From: Rubripirellula tenax
GTDB taxonomy: Bacteria > Planctomycetota > Planctomycetia > Pirellulales > Pirellulaceae
Assembly: GCF_007860125.1 (NCBI RefSeq)
Contig: NZ_SJPW01000005.1
Coordinates: 661,295-725,294 of the forward strand
Length of the DNA stretch: 64,000 nt
Reading direction: 5' to 3'
The notes below the pieces were generated by a model that ran no database searches, was not told the DNA's origin, and saw nothing but the letters and a program-made list of their open reading frames with translations. The position numbers and the translations under genes were made by a program. Position 1 is the stretch's first letter. Each line of letters begins with the position of its first letter. Of the stretch, positions 54,701 through 63,500 are shown one piece after another.

Positions 54701-57332
54701 TGGGTGAATTCTGCAGAATCGTTCCACGAACACCGCCAACGAAATTGGCTTCACCGAAGTGATCCAGCGACCGTTCCAAGAAAAACATGGATTCGGGCAG
54801 GTTCGGACCAAAATCGTACAGTTCGAGCAAAGGGCCGCTCGTGTCACTGCCCAAATCGACAGCCGAGCCGTGGATCCAGTCGTCGGGACTGCTACCGACC
54901 GATTCGCCGACGCGGGCGAGGTAGCCACTGCCGTTGGAGAGCACCACGGGCGTGCCTTCTTCGGTGATCATCACGTCGGGATCGTATCCCGAATTGTTCG
55001 CTAACAGGATTTGGCCGTACGCTTGATCGCCACTGCCAACGAACTGATGTGCAGAAACCGAATCCAGGATCGTCCAATTGGATTTTAGCCCGTCGACATC
55101 GGCAAGCCCGTCATCATCGGCGTCAATATCGAGACCCACGACAGGTACAGTCTCTGAATTGACTAAAAAGAATCCGCTGGAAGCAGCAAAGATGCCGCCA
55201 ATCCGAGGAAAGAACGTATCGATGGTCGAGAAAATGTCGCCGGGCAATCCGGAAAAACCATCGCCGGTGCTGCGCAAGACTGCGCTGTTCGCATTGATCT
55301 GATGAGGACTGTCATTTTGTGCCAGTACGAGATAGCCGTTCGCACCGAGGGGTTGGTTGCTCAAATCAAAGATTGATTCAATGCGACCAGGGTTCTGATT
55401 GTTTTCCTCGACAACAACCAAGTAGGTGTTTGACGGCAAGACGCCGCCGGGAAGTCCACGAAGTTCGACCACTTGTTGCTGGTTCGCATCACCGAAAAGT
55501 GGATCCAGCAGCAATTCGCTAATCACGATCGGGTAGTCCGTTTCGACGTCGGCGACCGGCTTGATGCGGGTGATGCCAAAGTCCATCGAAACCAAGTCGA
55601 CATCACCTACGCTTATCCGATGCGCATTGTTCCCTCGCGTCGCATAAAACAGCGACTCGGCCGGGGTTCGCATCGACGCGTCGAAGCCTTCACTGATCAG
55701 CCCGGTGTCGGGATTGACCTTGATCACGGCGGTACGATCGGGGTCACCCTGATCAAACATGACAAAGTCGGCGCCGTTGAACGACAGTGACCAACTATCC
55801 AACGGTCGTGATGCCGTGCCAAGAATCGTGCCAATGCCGTCAGTATCGAACTGGAAAAATTGATCGCTGTTGTTATCGAATCCGACAATCCGGTTGCCAA
55901 CCGTGTCAAAGGTCAAGTCACTGACGTTGGCCAAATCGATCGTCGCGGCACCGTCGGATGGAATGCCAGTCGCGACCAACGAAGGGTAGTACGACGTGCT
56001 GCCACCGATGATGCCCAGGTCGGTCGCCCTGCCCGTGACGGGATCGACCGAACCGATTTGAACTGTCGAACTGAAGAAAGATGCGAACAGCGAACCGTCA
56101 TTTGCCACCGTCAACGAAGTGAAGATCGGCGATGATGGAAAACCGCGGTTCGGTGCCCGGTTGGCAATGCCCGTCTGGGGGTCGAACGTGTAAAGGTGCG
56201 ATGGGTCGACCATGTAGTGCGTCCCGTCGGGACCGATATCGAAGCCTTGAATTCCCGAGATTGTTCGCCCTTGGTATTGAATGGGAATCCCGGCATCGAC
56301 GACACCGGTCGCTAGGTCGATGCTGTGGAAAGTCGATGGCGAACTGACACCGAACAGGTTGTCGTCGGCACCGAAGCTGATCGCGTTGATCGATGTTGAC
56401 AGCGTCGAGACCGTCACACCAGAAGACCCCGCGTCGTCAAAGGCAAACTGTTTGATGTCGTTTCCTTGCAGCCCAAAGATCACGCCGTCGCTGCGAACGT
56501 CAAGTGTGCTGGCGAACGGCGATCCGGTTCCGCGAGTAACTTCGGTGGCCGTTTTCGTGGCCGTGTCGATGTCATAGAACGTGCTACCACCGCCCATCCC
56601 ACGAAGTGAAACGGTCGAAGCGACGGGTGTCCGCAAGACTCCCGTTTCCGCGTCTACGGTCTTCAAACGCAGCGCACCCGATTCGCGAATCAAGGTATAG
56701 ATCGTGTCGGTTCCAGCATCGTAAGCCAAACCGGCAACCGTTTCTTTGCCCGTCTCGGCCAACAACGATTCTTGGCCCGTCATCGGATCGATCGAATAGA
56801 TCGCATCGTTTGCAGCGTTGATGCCGACAAGCATGCCCTCGTTCGTTCGCACCAGTCCGTGCATGCGCGTGGTCGACGGTGTGCCGATCGTCAACACGTC
56901 ACCACTCTCGCTCATTTCAAACAGTTGAGTCGGCGCGAGGCCTTCGCCGTCGAAGGTCGTCAGGTATCCGGTGCCCAGATACATGCGAGGGCTAGTTTGA
57001 TCTGCCGCGTCGGCCACGATGCGAATGTTGCGGTCGCCGGGCCGCAGGCTTTCGAATTGGTACTGGCCGTTCTCGTCGGTCGTCGTGAACAATTCGCCGA
57101 TTTCGAACTTGGCGTTGTCGTTGGCATCGACGTAGACGCGAACGTCTGCCGCACCGACTTCTGCATCACCACGGACGCCATTGCCGTCGGTGTCAAGAAA
57201 CACTTCGCCACCAAGGGAAGCGAGCAAGCATCGGGGCTCTAGCGTTTCAAGCATCCGTCGTCGTCGACGTTCGCGAACCTGTTTGGCGGCGCCAATGCGA
57301 CGCGAGGACTTCGATACGTACGACTTGGACAT
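51753..57332 (-). CDS. Giant secreted LEPR-XLL protein with cadherin-like repeats and dockerin-like end
   Basis: 1859 aa from the ATG at 57332; the frame opens 13 residues earlier. The basic N-terminus ends in MLETLEPRCLLA, the planctomycete LEPR-XLL export element. Then: SdrD-B-like repeat (GEVFLDTDGNGVRGDAEVGA, near 40-100); a long region with recurring short beta units, probably propeller-like (about 110-550); a lamin-tail-like segment (VVELRGLPGGVLPSNTYLVVVE, near 615-670); a second Cna-B-like unit; five cadherin-like repeats (about 1180-1690, e.g. DENAPIGTSLGVI, SDPDTAQ); an Ig-like domain; and two Ca-loop motifs (DVDANDAVSPIDALRIINF, VDTSGDGFVTALDALLVVN) of a type I dockerin-like end. 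Probably a surface adhesin or matrix protein. Confidence 0.88.
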   Translation of the reverse strand: MSKSYVSKSSRRIGAAKQVRERRRRRMLETLEPRCLLASLGGEVFLDTDGNGVRGDAEVGAADVRVYVDANDNAKFEIGELFTTTDENGQYQFESLRPGDRNIRIVADAADQTSPRMYLGTGYLTTFDGEGLAPTQLFEMSESGDVLTIGTPSTTRMHGLVRTNEGMLVGINAANDAIYSIDPMTGQESLLAETGKETVAGLAYDAGTDTIYTLIRESGALRLKTVDAETGVLRTPVASTVSLRGMGGGSTFYDIDTATKTATEVTRGTGSPFASTLDVRSDGVIFGLQGNDIKQFAFDDAGSSGVTVSTLSTSINAISFGADDNLFGVSSPSTFHSIDLATGVVDAGIPIQYQGRTISGIQGFDIGPDGTHYMVDPSHLYTFDPQTGIANRAPNRGFPSSPIFTSLTVANDGSLFASFFSSTVQIGSVDPVTGRATDLGIIGGSTSYYPSLVATGIPSDGAATIDLANVSDLTFDTVGNRIVGFDNNSDQFFQFDTDGIGTILGTASRPLDSWSLSFNGADFVMFDQGDPDRTAVIKVNPDTGLISEGFDASMRTPAESLFYATRGNNAHRISVGDVDLVSMDFGITRIKPVADVETDYPIVISELLLDPLFGDANQQQVVELRGLPGGVLPSNTYLVVVEENNQNPGRIESIFDLSNQPLGANGYLVLAQNDSPHQINANSAVLRSTGDGFSGLPGDIFSTIDTFFPRIGGIFAASSGFFLVNSETVPVVGLDIDADDDGLADVDGLKSNWTILDSVSAHQFVGSGDQAYGQILLANNSGYDPDVMITEEGTPVVLSNGSGYLARVGESVGSSPDDWIHGSAVDLGSDTSGPLLELYDFGPNLPESMFFLERSLDHFGEANFVGGVRGTILQNSPIDPANPDATILPPSAAVGYTVLADENGNGVQDTFDISADPNVIVNQILLDVGFNPGFVLPTIPLTHAFPGLTISTAGDDNEPINFEVQAVRERNSFITSSNFVYSHVGIGFFNEGRKLRFEFDRPASEVSIVAIGPQNGTEATYGVLEAYNSKDELIGEITSSPLLGANRQTLTLDVDDIAYAIAYGNETIAGASPFARLDGFAYKQSEATAITDENGKYEIKRLHPGEYDIRIQSDPDNPLLAISSQRIVIDKYENFVVGTAVQPNTVPIVQDDYQFASDENAPIGTSLGVIVAEELDDQVLAFSIVGDNPFGLVLDPSTGELFVGPDTVLDFESGETISMSVGISDPFVTLFVPVTITLSDVNESPVVDPAVFIVAEGTASGTSLGQITASDPDTAQSQNISFAIVGGDQPEAFTIDPVSGLFTLVDASVIDFELARELVVIVRISDDADPALTTDYEQVIRVLDQNDPPSVATTELLIDENPTMRLVGQLQASDPDTEQTHTFQLLGGTGAELFFVRPSGEVILREGATLDFEMGATYTLRVRTIDSGAPPLAAEGTVTVTINDVEELPVLSTTSASVSEAAVAGDLVATLTSSDPDGSTFETTIALLDGFDSANFTFDPATGQLLIADGASLDFETDPVQTVTLRVATTGTDSFQDVTFRIELIDANDTPIITTERIVLSELAAPGTIVGRVEIRVLDPDVGDTATLEIVGGNAASLFVLDGATGILRVAEGATFDADVASDPLMLEVRVTDAAGLFSTKAINMVLNNVNEPPQFTIDAPASTTLQSGSFYEFVMPENAVFDPEGREFFVSVFDQSGQLPAWLRFDPVTRTLSGTATPGSVGTYNMTLRAFERGPLDLRSDLTFDLTVERGTEQLTNRRNRLDVDANDAVSPIDALRIINFIRRNGSGVSVNVPRLFSGFVDTSGDGFVTALDALLVVNGLTQISSSVGNEQISLPTDDRDDVNDEALADYLIESSLF

Positions 57333-57710
57333 GGCAAGAACTCGCAGCAACAGTGGTATAAGGAAGGACAACCCGTTGGATCACGCAACCCGAGCAAAAA
57401 TGACACGGCCCGCACAATCGTGGGGCCGACAAAAAGCTATACTCGGTGACGAAATCGTTTCTGACAGGAATGCAAGGATTCAGGACCAACGATGGCGTGA
57501 CCGCCGGAATTTGCCCAGATCCTCGCAACGCCCTAGGATAAGTCTGACGACCCTCCAGAACAACTCAAAAGAGCCACTCAGCGGCGGCATTTCGCATTTC
57601 TTACCCCAAAAACGCAAAGCGTGCCTCGATCGGTTCCTGTTTAAATAACACGGCGAAGACGCCCGTAACGAAGACGGGGAAATGCCTCTTTTACAACCAC
57701 GGCCTGGGCG
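57333..57710. other. Divergent intergenic region, 378 bp
   Basis: Between the LEPR-XLL gene (minus) and the exonuclease gene (plus). No clear promoter pair, hairpin or repeat was found; the minus-strand frame across 57480-58154 is an antisense shadow of the exonuclease gene. Confidence 0.4.
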
Positions 57711-58751
57711 ATGGAATTCTCTGCTGACTTCACGGCGATCGACTTCGAAACCGCTAACCGCCGCCGCGACAGTGCTTGCCAATTGGCCGCTGTTGTGGTC
57801 CGGGGTGGCCGGATCGTCGATCAGGCCATGTGGATGATCCGCCCCGAACCGCTGTATTTCAGCCGCGGAAACATCGAGATCCACGGAATCACTCCCGCCC
57901 AGGTCCGCGGCGAGAGCGTTTTCGGCGACCATTGGCCCGACATCGCCGCCAAACTGGGCGATGACTGCTTGGTCGCCCATAACGCCAGCTTTGACATCGG
58001 CGTGATGATCGCGTGCCTTCAACAAGTCGATCATCCGGTGCCCGATTTGTCGTTCACGTGTACCCGGGCGGTGGCTCGCCGGACATGGCCGCACCGACCT
58101 CGATTCGGGCTCAAGCCATTGGCCGAATGGCTGGGGATTCGATTCCGCCATCACGACGCACTGGAAGATTCGATTGCCTGCGCCAAGATCATGATGGCAG
58201 CCGGCATCGACCGCGAAGCCACATCGCTGACCGATCTCGAGAAACGCTTGAACCTGAACCGAGGCCGGGCGGGCGAATGGGGATACCGCGGCCCTCGCGC
58301 CGGATCAGCATCGCGCAGGCGACCCCGCGCAGCATCTGCAATCACGCGCCGCGCCGATCCGCCGTCATCCGCAGTCGGCGTCCCGTTCCTGTATCCCGGT
58401 CAAGACAACGGCGCATCGGTTGCCGATCCGTCGGCCCAATACGCAACTGCCACCGCGGCGCCGATCGATATTCAACGCATGATGGTTCGCGCCGAATTCA
58501 TCCGTCCGCTTGCCGGCCAGCGGTTCGTCTTGACCGGCCGGCTAGACAGTATGACTCGCGAAGAAGCCGAATTGTTGGCGACGCGATTGGGTGGCGAGTG
58601 CCAAGCAGGGCTCGATGAAACGACGGATCTGTGGATCCAGGGCCAAACCGAATCCTCGACGGATCCACACCCCGTAGCCAACGCGAACTCCATCCGCACA
58701 GTAACCGAAACCGAATTCTTAGAGTTTGTGATTTCACCAACGCGGACGTGA
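57711..58751 (+). CDS. DEDDh 3'-5' exonuclease with C-terminal BRCT domain
   Basis: 346 aa. The N-terminal ~165 residues match the DnaQ-like exonuclease family: motif I AIDFETAN with Asp11 and Glu13, motif II VAHNASFDIGVM with Asp95, and motif III HHDALEDS with His148 and Asp153 (DEDDh type). A basic, Ala/Arg-rich linker (about 185-230) follows, then a BRCT-like domain about 262-340 (LAGQRFVLTGRLDSMTREEAELLATRLGGECQ). A similar exonuclease-BRCT layout is known from bacterial DNA polymerase III epsilon-like proteins. Likely a DNA repair or proofreading nuclease. It stands alone. Confidence 0.88.
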   Translation: MEFSADFTAIDFETANRRRDSACQLAAVVVRGGRIVDQAMWMIRPEPLYFSRGNIEIHGITPAQVRGESVFGDHWPDIAAKLGDDCLVAHNASFDIGVMIACLQQVDHPVPDLSFTCTRAVARRTWPHRPRFGLKPLAEWLGIRFRHHDALEDSIACAKIMMAAGIDREATSLTDLEKRLNLNRGRAGEWGYRGPRAGSASRRRPRAASAITRRADPPSSAVGVPFLYPGQDNGASVADPSAQYATATAAPIDIQRMMVRAEFIRPLAGQRFVLTGRLDSMTREEAELLATRLGGECQAGLDETTDLWIQGQTESSTDPHPVANANSIRTVTETEFLEFVISPTRT

Positions 58752-58981
58752 TTCGAGGATGGCCAATATGAAACGACCAGCGGTGATCATCCGTGAACCC
58801 AAATCGGTCCAATTTCACTTGAATATCAGGGGCTGATGAAGCTGAAGCGTTAGGATTCGGAAAATCGGCCTATTCGGATTCAATTTGATTGCATTGAAGA
58901 GTGCGAGGCGTTATCTTCCCCCCGAACGACGGAGCTCAACACAAGGACGACCTTCAATGCATCATGAGTGAAGTGAGAACG

Positions 58982-59692
58982 ATGAAATTTGTTGCTTTTT
59001 TGGTGGCCATGATTGGCCTTTCAAGCCATGCCGGCGCAGGTGTGCTGCTCACCAACGGCGGATTTGAGACAGGGGATCTCACCGGCTGGACCACCGTGGA
59101 CGCCGGCAGTGGTTCGATCGATGTGATATCGGGAGTCACTCCCGGAAACAGCGGGAACTTCCCAACCGCCGGACCGTCGTCGGGAAGTTTCTATGCCGTA
59201 ACCAGCCAAAATGGGCCGGGCACACACGCCCTGCTACAGTCATTCACAGTTGCGGGTCCGATATCGACTGCTGAACTGACGTTCGACATGTTTGTTCAGA
59301 CGGAATCCACAGCCATCGTCGATCCGGCTGGTCTCGATCATACCGGTAACCCCAACCAACACGCTCGCGTTGATATTCTCACCGGTACCGCAGCGGCCTT
59401 GGACACCGGAGCAGGCGTGTTGTTTAACTTCTACACCGGTATCGACGGCTTCCCCACCCAACCCTACACGTCGTACACGTTCGACATCACTGCCCTTGTC
59501 GGTGGCGGTGGTACGTTCCAGTTGCGATTCGCACAGAGCGACAATCTAGGCTTTTTCAACCTTGGCGTCGACAATGTTCAGATCACGACCAGTTCGGTCG
59601 GCACCGTTCCCGAACCGTCATCGATTGTGATCTTCAGTGCGATTGGTTTAGGGGTTTTTGGGCTACGTCGCCGAAACGGAAAAGTCGCGTAG
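58982..59692 (+). CDS. Secreted PEP-CTERM protein
   Basis: 236 aa from the ATG at 58982, which gives a typical signal peptide (AFLVAMIGLSSHAGA); an in-frame ATG lies at 58964. The mature part begins VLLTNGGFETGDLTGWT, a carbohydrate-binding-like beta-sandwich frequent in PEP-CTERM proteins, and ends with VPEPSSIVIFSAIGLGVFGLRRR: a PEP motif, hydrophobic helix and Arg cluster. The PEP-CTERM tail is recognised by an exosortase, which is not encoded here. The function is unknown; probably surface or matrix. Confidence 0.9.
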   Translation: MKFVAFLVAMIGLSSHAGAGVLLTNGGFETGDLTGWTTVDAGSGSIDVISGVTPGNSGNFPTAGPSSGSFYAVTSQNGPGTHALLQSFTVAGPISTAELTFDMFVQTESTAIVDPAGLDHTGNPNQHARVDILTGTAAALDTGAGVLFNFYTGIDGFPTQPYTSYTFDITALVGGGGTFQLRFAQSDNLGFFNLGVDNVQITTSSVGTVPEPSSIVIFSAIGLGVFGLRRRNGKVA

Positions 59693-59756
59693 GCCATTTT
59701 CCAACACATGGCGTGATGCATTCGATCGAAGAATGATCATCCCTGTTCAATCGCTT

Positions 59757-60198
59757 CTAGTGCTCTGACAATATTAAAACGTGGCGTAGGCTTCCAGCCT
59801 GCGATTTCCAATATCTGCGCATTGGCAGGCAGGATGCCTCTTTATACCCCACAACTCGTGCAAGCGATTTGGCTCACGGTTTTCCGGCCCAACGGGCCAT
59901 TGGTTTGCCTAGCCCAGGCCATCGGCCTGGGAAACGATCGGACCAATACGCCGCCCAGGGCCAAAGGCCCGGCAGTTTGCGATGGATGGTTAAACTGCCG
60001 GGCCGTTGGCCCTCCGATAGTTACGTATTCCCGTCACCCAGCCCTGCGGGCTGGGCTAGGTAAAATGCTGGGCCTTCGGCCCGGAAAATGAACAGCAGAC
60101 TTGTGGGGTATAAACAGGCTTCCAGCCTGCGATTTCCAATATCTGTGCATTGGCAGGCAGGATGCCTACCCCACGTCTTAATATTGACGGAGCCCTAG
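59757..60198. repeat. 442-bp nested palindromic element with terminal inverted repeats
   Basis: The ends form an imperfect 35-bp inverted repeat: CTAGTGCTCTGACAATATTA... at 59757 and, on the opposite strand, CTAGGGCTCCGTCAATATTA... from 60198. Just inside each end is a 49-bp module (59791-59839 and 60119-60167) that differs at one base between copies and is itself an imperfect palindrome (GGCTTCCAGCCTGC ... GCAGGCAGGATGCC). Toward the centre, GC-rich palindromes are arranged symmetrically: 59886-59898, 59913-59931, 59958-59970, the central perfect 13-bp pair 59966-59978/59992-60004, 60000-60012 and 60037-60055. No open reading frame resembles a transposase, so it would be non-autonomous (MITE- or REP-like). 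Confidence 0.85.
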
Positions 60199-60564
60199 CT
60201 TCCATCGCTCCATTCGTCGTTAACGAATTGCGTCGCGCAGGATGCTTCGGTTGGGCCGGCCGACCTCTCTCGTCTCGAGAAATTGGCTTCGAATGCCAGC
60301 AATTTTTTGGGGCGAAACCAGCCTTGCCGCTCGACTGGATTGGCGTTTTCGATTCCTCTGTCCAACAAAGGCGTGTACTGTATTGGGGATAGCGATTCGG
60401 CAACGTCCCTTCATATTTACCATCCAAGTTGGGAAAGCAAGTCGAATCACTGGGAAGCGAGATGTGATCAGGCTGCGTGGCCGTCCCGAAAAAGGTCATG
60501 TGGGTTCGCGTCGCGCACTTGTCAGTTCAACGTCTATTCAAGCCAGACTCTCATCGGAAAACCA
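60199..60564. other. Intergenic region upstream of the LamG/autotransporter-repeat gene
   Basis: 366 bp between the repeat element and the ATG at 60565. It presumably holds that gene's promoter. No clear hairpin, operator or coding frame with family resemblance was seen. Confidence 0.4.
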
Positions 60565-63500
60565 ATGCCCCAACCCTACCGCTGGGCTTCGGATTTATTG
60601 TCTCGTCCACCAAAATCACAACAACGTCGCGGCACTGCCAAGCGGCGTCGACTGCGTTTGTTCGAGACGCTTGAGTCGCGAGTCGTAATGACTGCGGTGG
60701 CTTGGTACCCGCTTGATGAAACCGCCGGCGTGGTGGCATCCGATGTTTCGGGAAATGCCAACCACGGCACGGTCACCGGCGGCGTGTGGGCGGATGGACA
60801 ACTGGGTGGCGCCATCGAGTTCAATGCCGATGGGAATATCGCTGTTCCGGCCGCCACGTTTGATACCATCGATCAACAGGTGACGTTCGCATTTTGGGTC
60901 TACGGCGGTGACACCCAACCGACCAACGACAGTATTCTTTACGGAGTCAATTCGTCGGGAGGTCGAGCCTTCAATGTCCACATGTCGTTCAGCAACAGTC
61001 GGGTCTACTGGGACGCCGGGAACGATTCGGGGTACGACCGAATCAACAATGCGATTACCGACCCGCTGATTCATAAAAATTCCTGGCATCATTGGGCGTT
61101 TACCAAGAACGCGACCACCGGCGAAATGAACATCTATCTTGATGGTGTGTCATGGGCTTCGGGGACCGGAAAGACGAAGGCGATGTCTGGCATCACGTCC
61201 TTTGTGCTCGGTTCGCACACCAATGGCAGCGAAGGCTATGACGGTCGGTTGGACGACGTCCGCATTTACGACACCGCGCTGACCGCGGCCGAAGTGTTGG
61301 ACCTGTACACGACCACCACGTCACCGAACACGGAAGAAGTGTTGGTGACCAACCACACGTTGGCCGCAACCGACAACGCGACAACCGTTATCACGTCGGC
61401 AAACTTGCAAGCGACCGATGCCGAACAATCCGCGTCGGAGTTGACGTACACGGTCACGAGTCTTCCCGAAGGCGGGACGCTGTTTCGGGGCGGTACGGCG
61501 CTGGGCGCCTATGGCACCTTTACGCAGGCCGACATTGACAACCATGTTGTGACCTATGATCACAACGGCGCATCGATCGCAGACACTTTTTCGTTTGTTG
61601 TGAACGATGGTTTGGGGAGTGTCACCAGCGGTACGTTTGGCATCCTGCTTCCCAACGACGGCACGGCAAATAGTTTGGCGGAACTGCGTGCATTAGCCAA
61701 ATTGGTCAACAACGCCACGGTGACATTGAGCACGACCGGCGGCGACCCGCACCCGGTGACGGGCGTTGTGACACCTGGCACCTATTGGATCAACGGCGAT
61801 CACCTGGACACATCGGCCGGAGCGATCGAACCGAAGTTCATGGAATTTCTTGGCGACGGGAATACCTTCGACTTGACCGGGACGACAATCAGGGCCGACA
61901 CCCGCGAGTTCGCTGGCTTCGGACGCGGTTTGGGACACGGCAGTGGCGTTCACCTCGTCATTCTTGGTGGCAGCAACAACCTGCTGACTGGCTTGACACT
62001 GATCGGCGAAGACATTGCTCTGGACACCGATCCGACGGCACAGCGCTACGCCGACTGGGGAACTCAGTACGTCAAGTTGACGGGCGACGACAACACGATC
62101 GACGGTGCAACGGTTGTCGCCAGAGGATCGCATACGGAATACTACGGACTCAGCGATGCGTTTGGCAAAGGATCTTCGCAAGGTCAACAGCCCTACCTCG
62201 GTCACCGCAAGGCTGCGGGGTTGAACGTTGACGATGCGACCAATGCCGTCGTCAACCACTTGAATCTGACCATGAAGACGTTCGGTCACGGTTTTTTCAC
62301 CGGCACCGAGGTGACCAATACGACACTGAAGAACAGCACGATCACCGGAGAGCTTTTTCCGTCGCAAAACGTGATCGATCGGCCTGAGTATCAAGAGTAC
62401 GGTCATACGTGGTGGGGATATCCCATCCAAGACAACATCCAACTTTCTGGTTCGGAAGGCGGCGTTCGAACGTATGGCGGCACTGACTTTACAATCGAAA
62501 ACGTGGTCGTCGATGGCATGCGAACGGGCTTCGCAACGGTCGCCACCGCCGGCGATGTCTCCATCACCAACTCGTTCGCCTACAACACCACATCTGGTTT
62601 TGACGTGGGCAACAACACCACGATCACGGCCAGCGGTGGCAACATCGTCAATGGGCCGCTTCTGACGTGGTACTCCAGCGGCGGTTCTCCAGGGAACAGC
62701 ACGATCGAACTTGAATTGAAGGGTGGCACTCCCGTCGGCGTCAACTGGTCGGCGGTTTACGTCAACGGAAATAATGTTGATATCACCCTGACCAGCGAAC
62801 TGGCCGCTGGGGACCTTCCGGAAGAGTCTTACATTCGATTGGGCCAAAAGTATTTCGAGAACTGGCGAGATTCCGACTTCAGCACAGCAGCGCCGGATGG
62901 CAACAACCCGATTCCCCTTTCCAACTCGACGTTCGTCAACAACACCAACCAGAAGCTGGTCATCGGCGTAAACGCCGAAGGCAACGTCGGCAGTTCGCAG
63001 TCACCGGTCATCAGTAACGGCAAGGCCAATTACTACGACGGCGTCACGCTTGTCCAAGCCGGATCGCGACTTGAATTGGTGCATGCGAAGGGGCTGGGCA
63101 ACAACGGTACGGAAAAGGGTGCCGAGTTTGATTCGAGTGGCAACGTCGTCTACACCGGCACCGCCACCGCCGCAACGTACGATGACAACGGCACCATCGT
63201 CGAAAACGGCGCGACGCTCCAGCTTCTGCCGGGTGTTTGGCTCAGCAAGGAACGAGTCACCATCAGCGGCGATGGAGTCGACGGATTGGGTGCCGTTTAT
63301 TCTGAGGGCGGATCGAGTGAACACACGCGGCTGAATGGTGACACCGTTGTTCTTGACGGCAACGCATCGATCGGTGTCGTGGGTGAGGGCTACATCGTGC
63401 TCTCCGACAGCATCACGGGTACCGGCGACTTCACCAAACGCGGCAGTGGCGCGCTCAGCTTTGGAAAGCCGGGCTCGTTGGTTGGGAACTTCTTTGTCGA

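Noticed and set aside
59757..60198. CRISPR array, because of repeated 49-bp units and short palindromes
   Set aside because: Only two copies about 330 bp apart, no regular spacing, and no cas genes.
61693..62847. 384-aa minus-strand frame opposite the edge-truncated surface protein
   Set aside because: The plus strand gives LamG and beta-helix repeats; this frame is a shadow.
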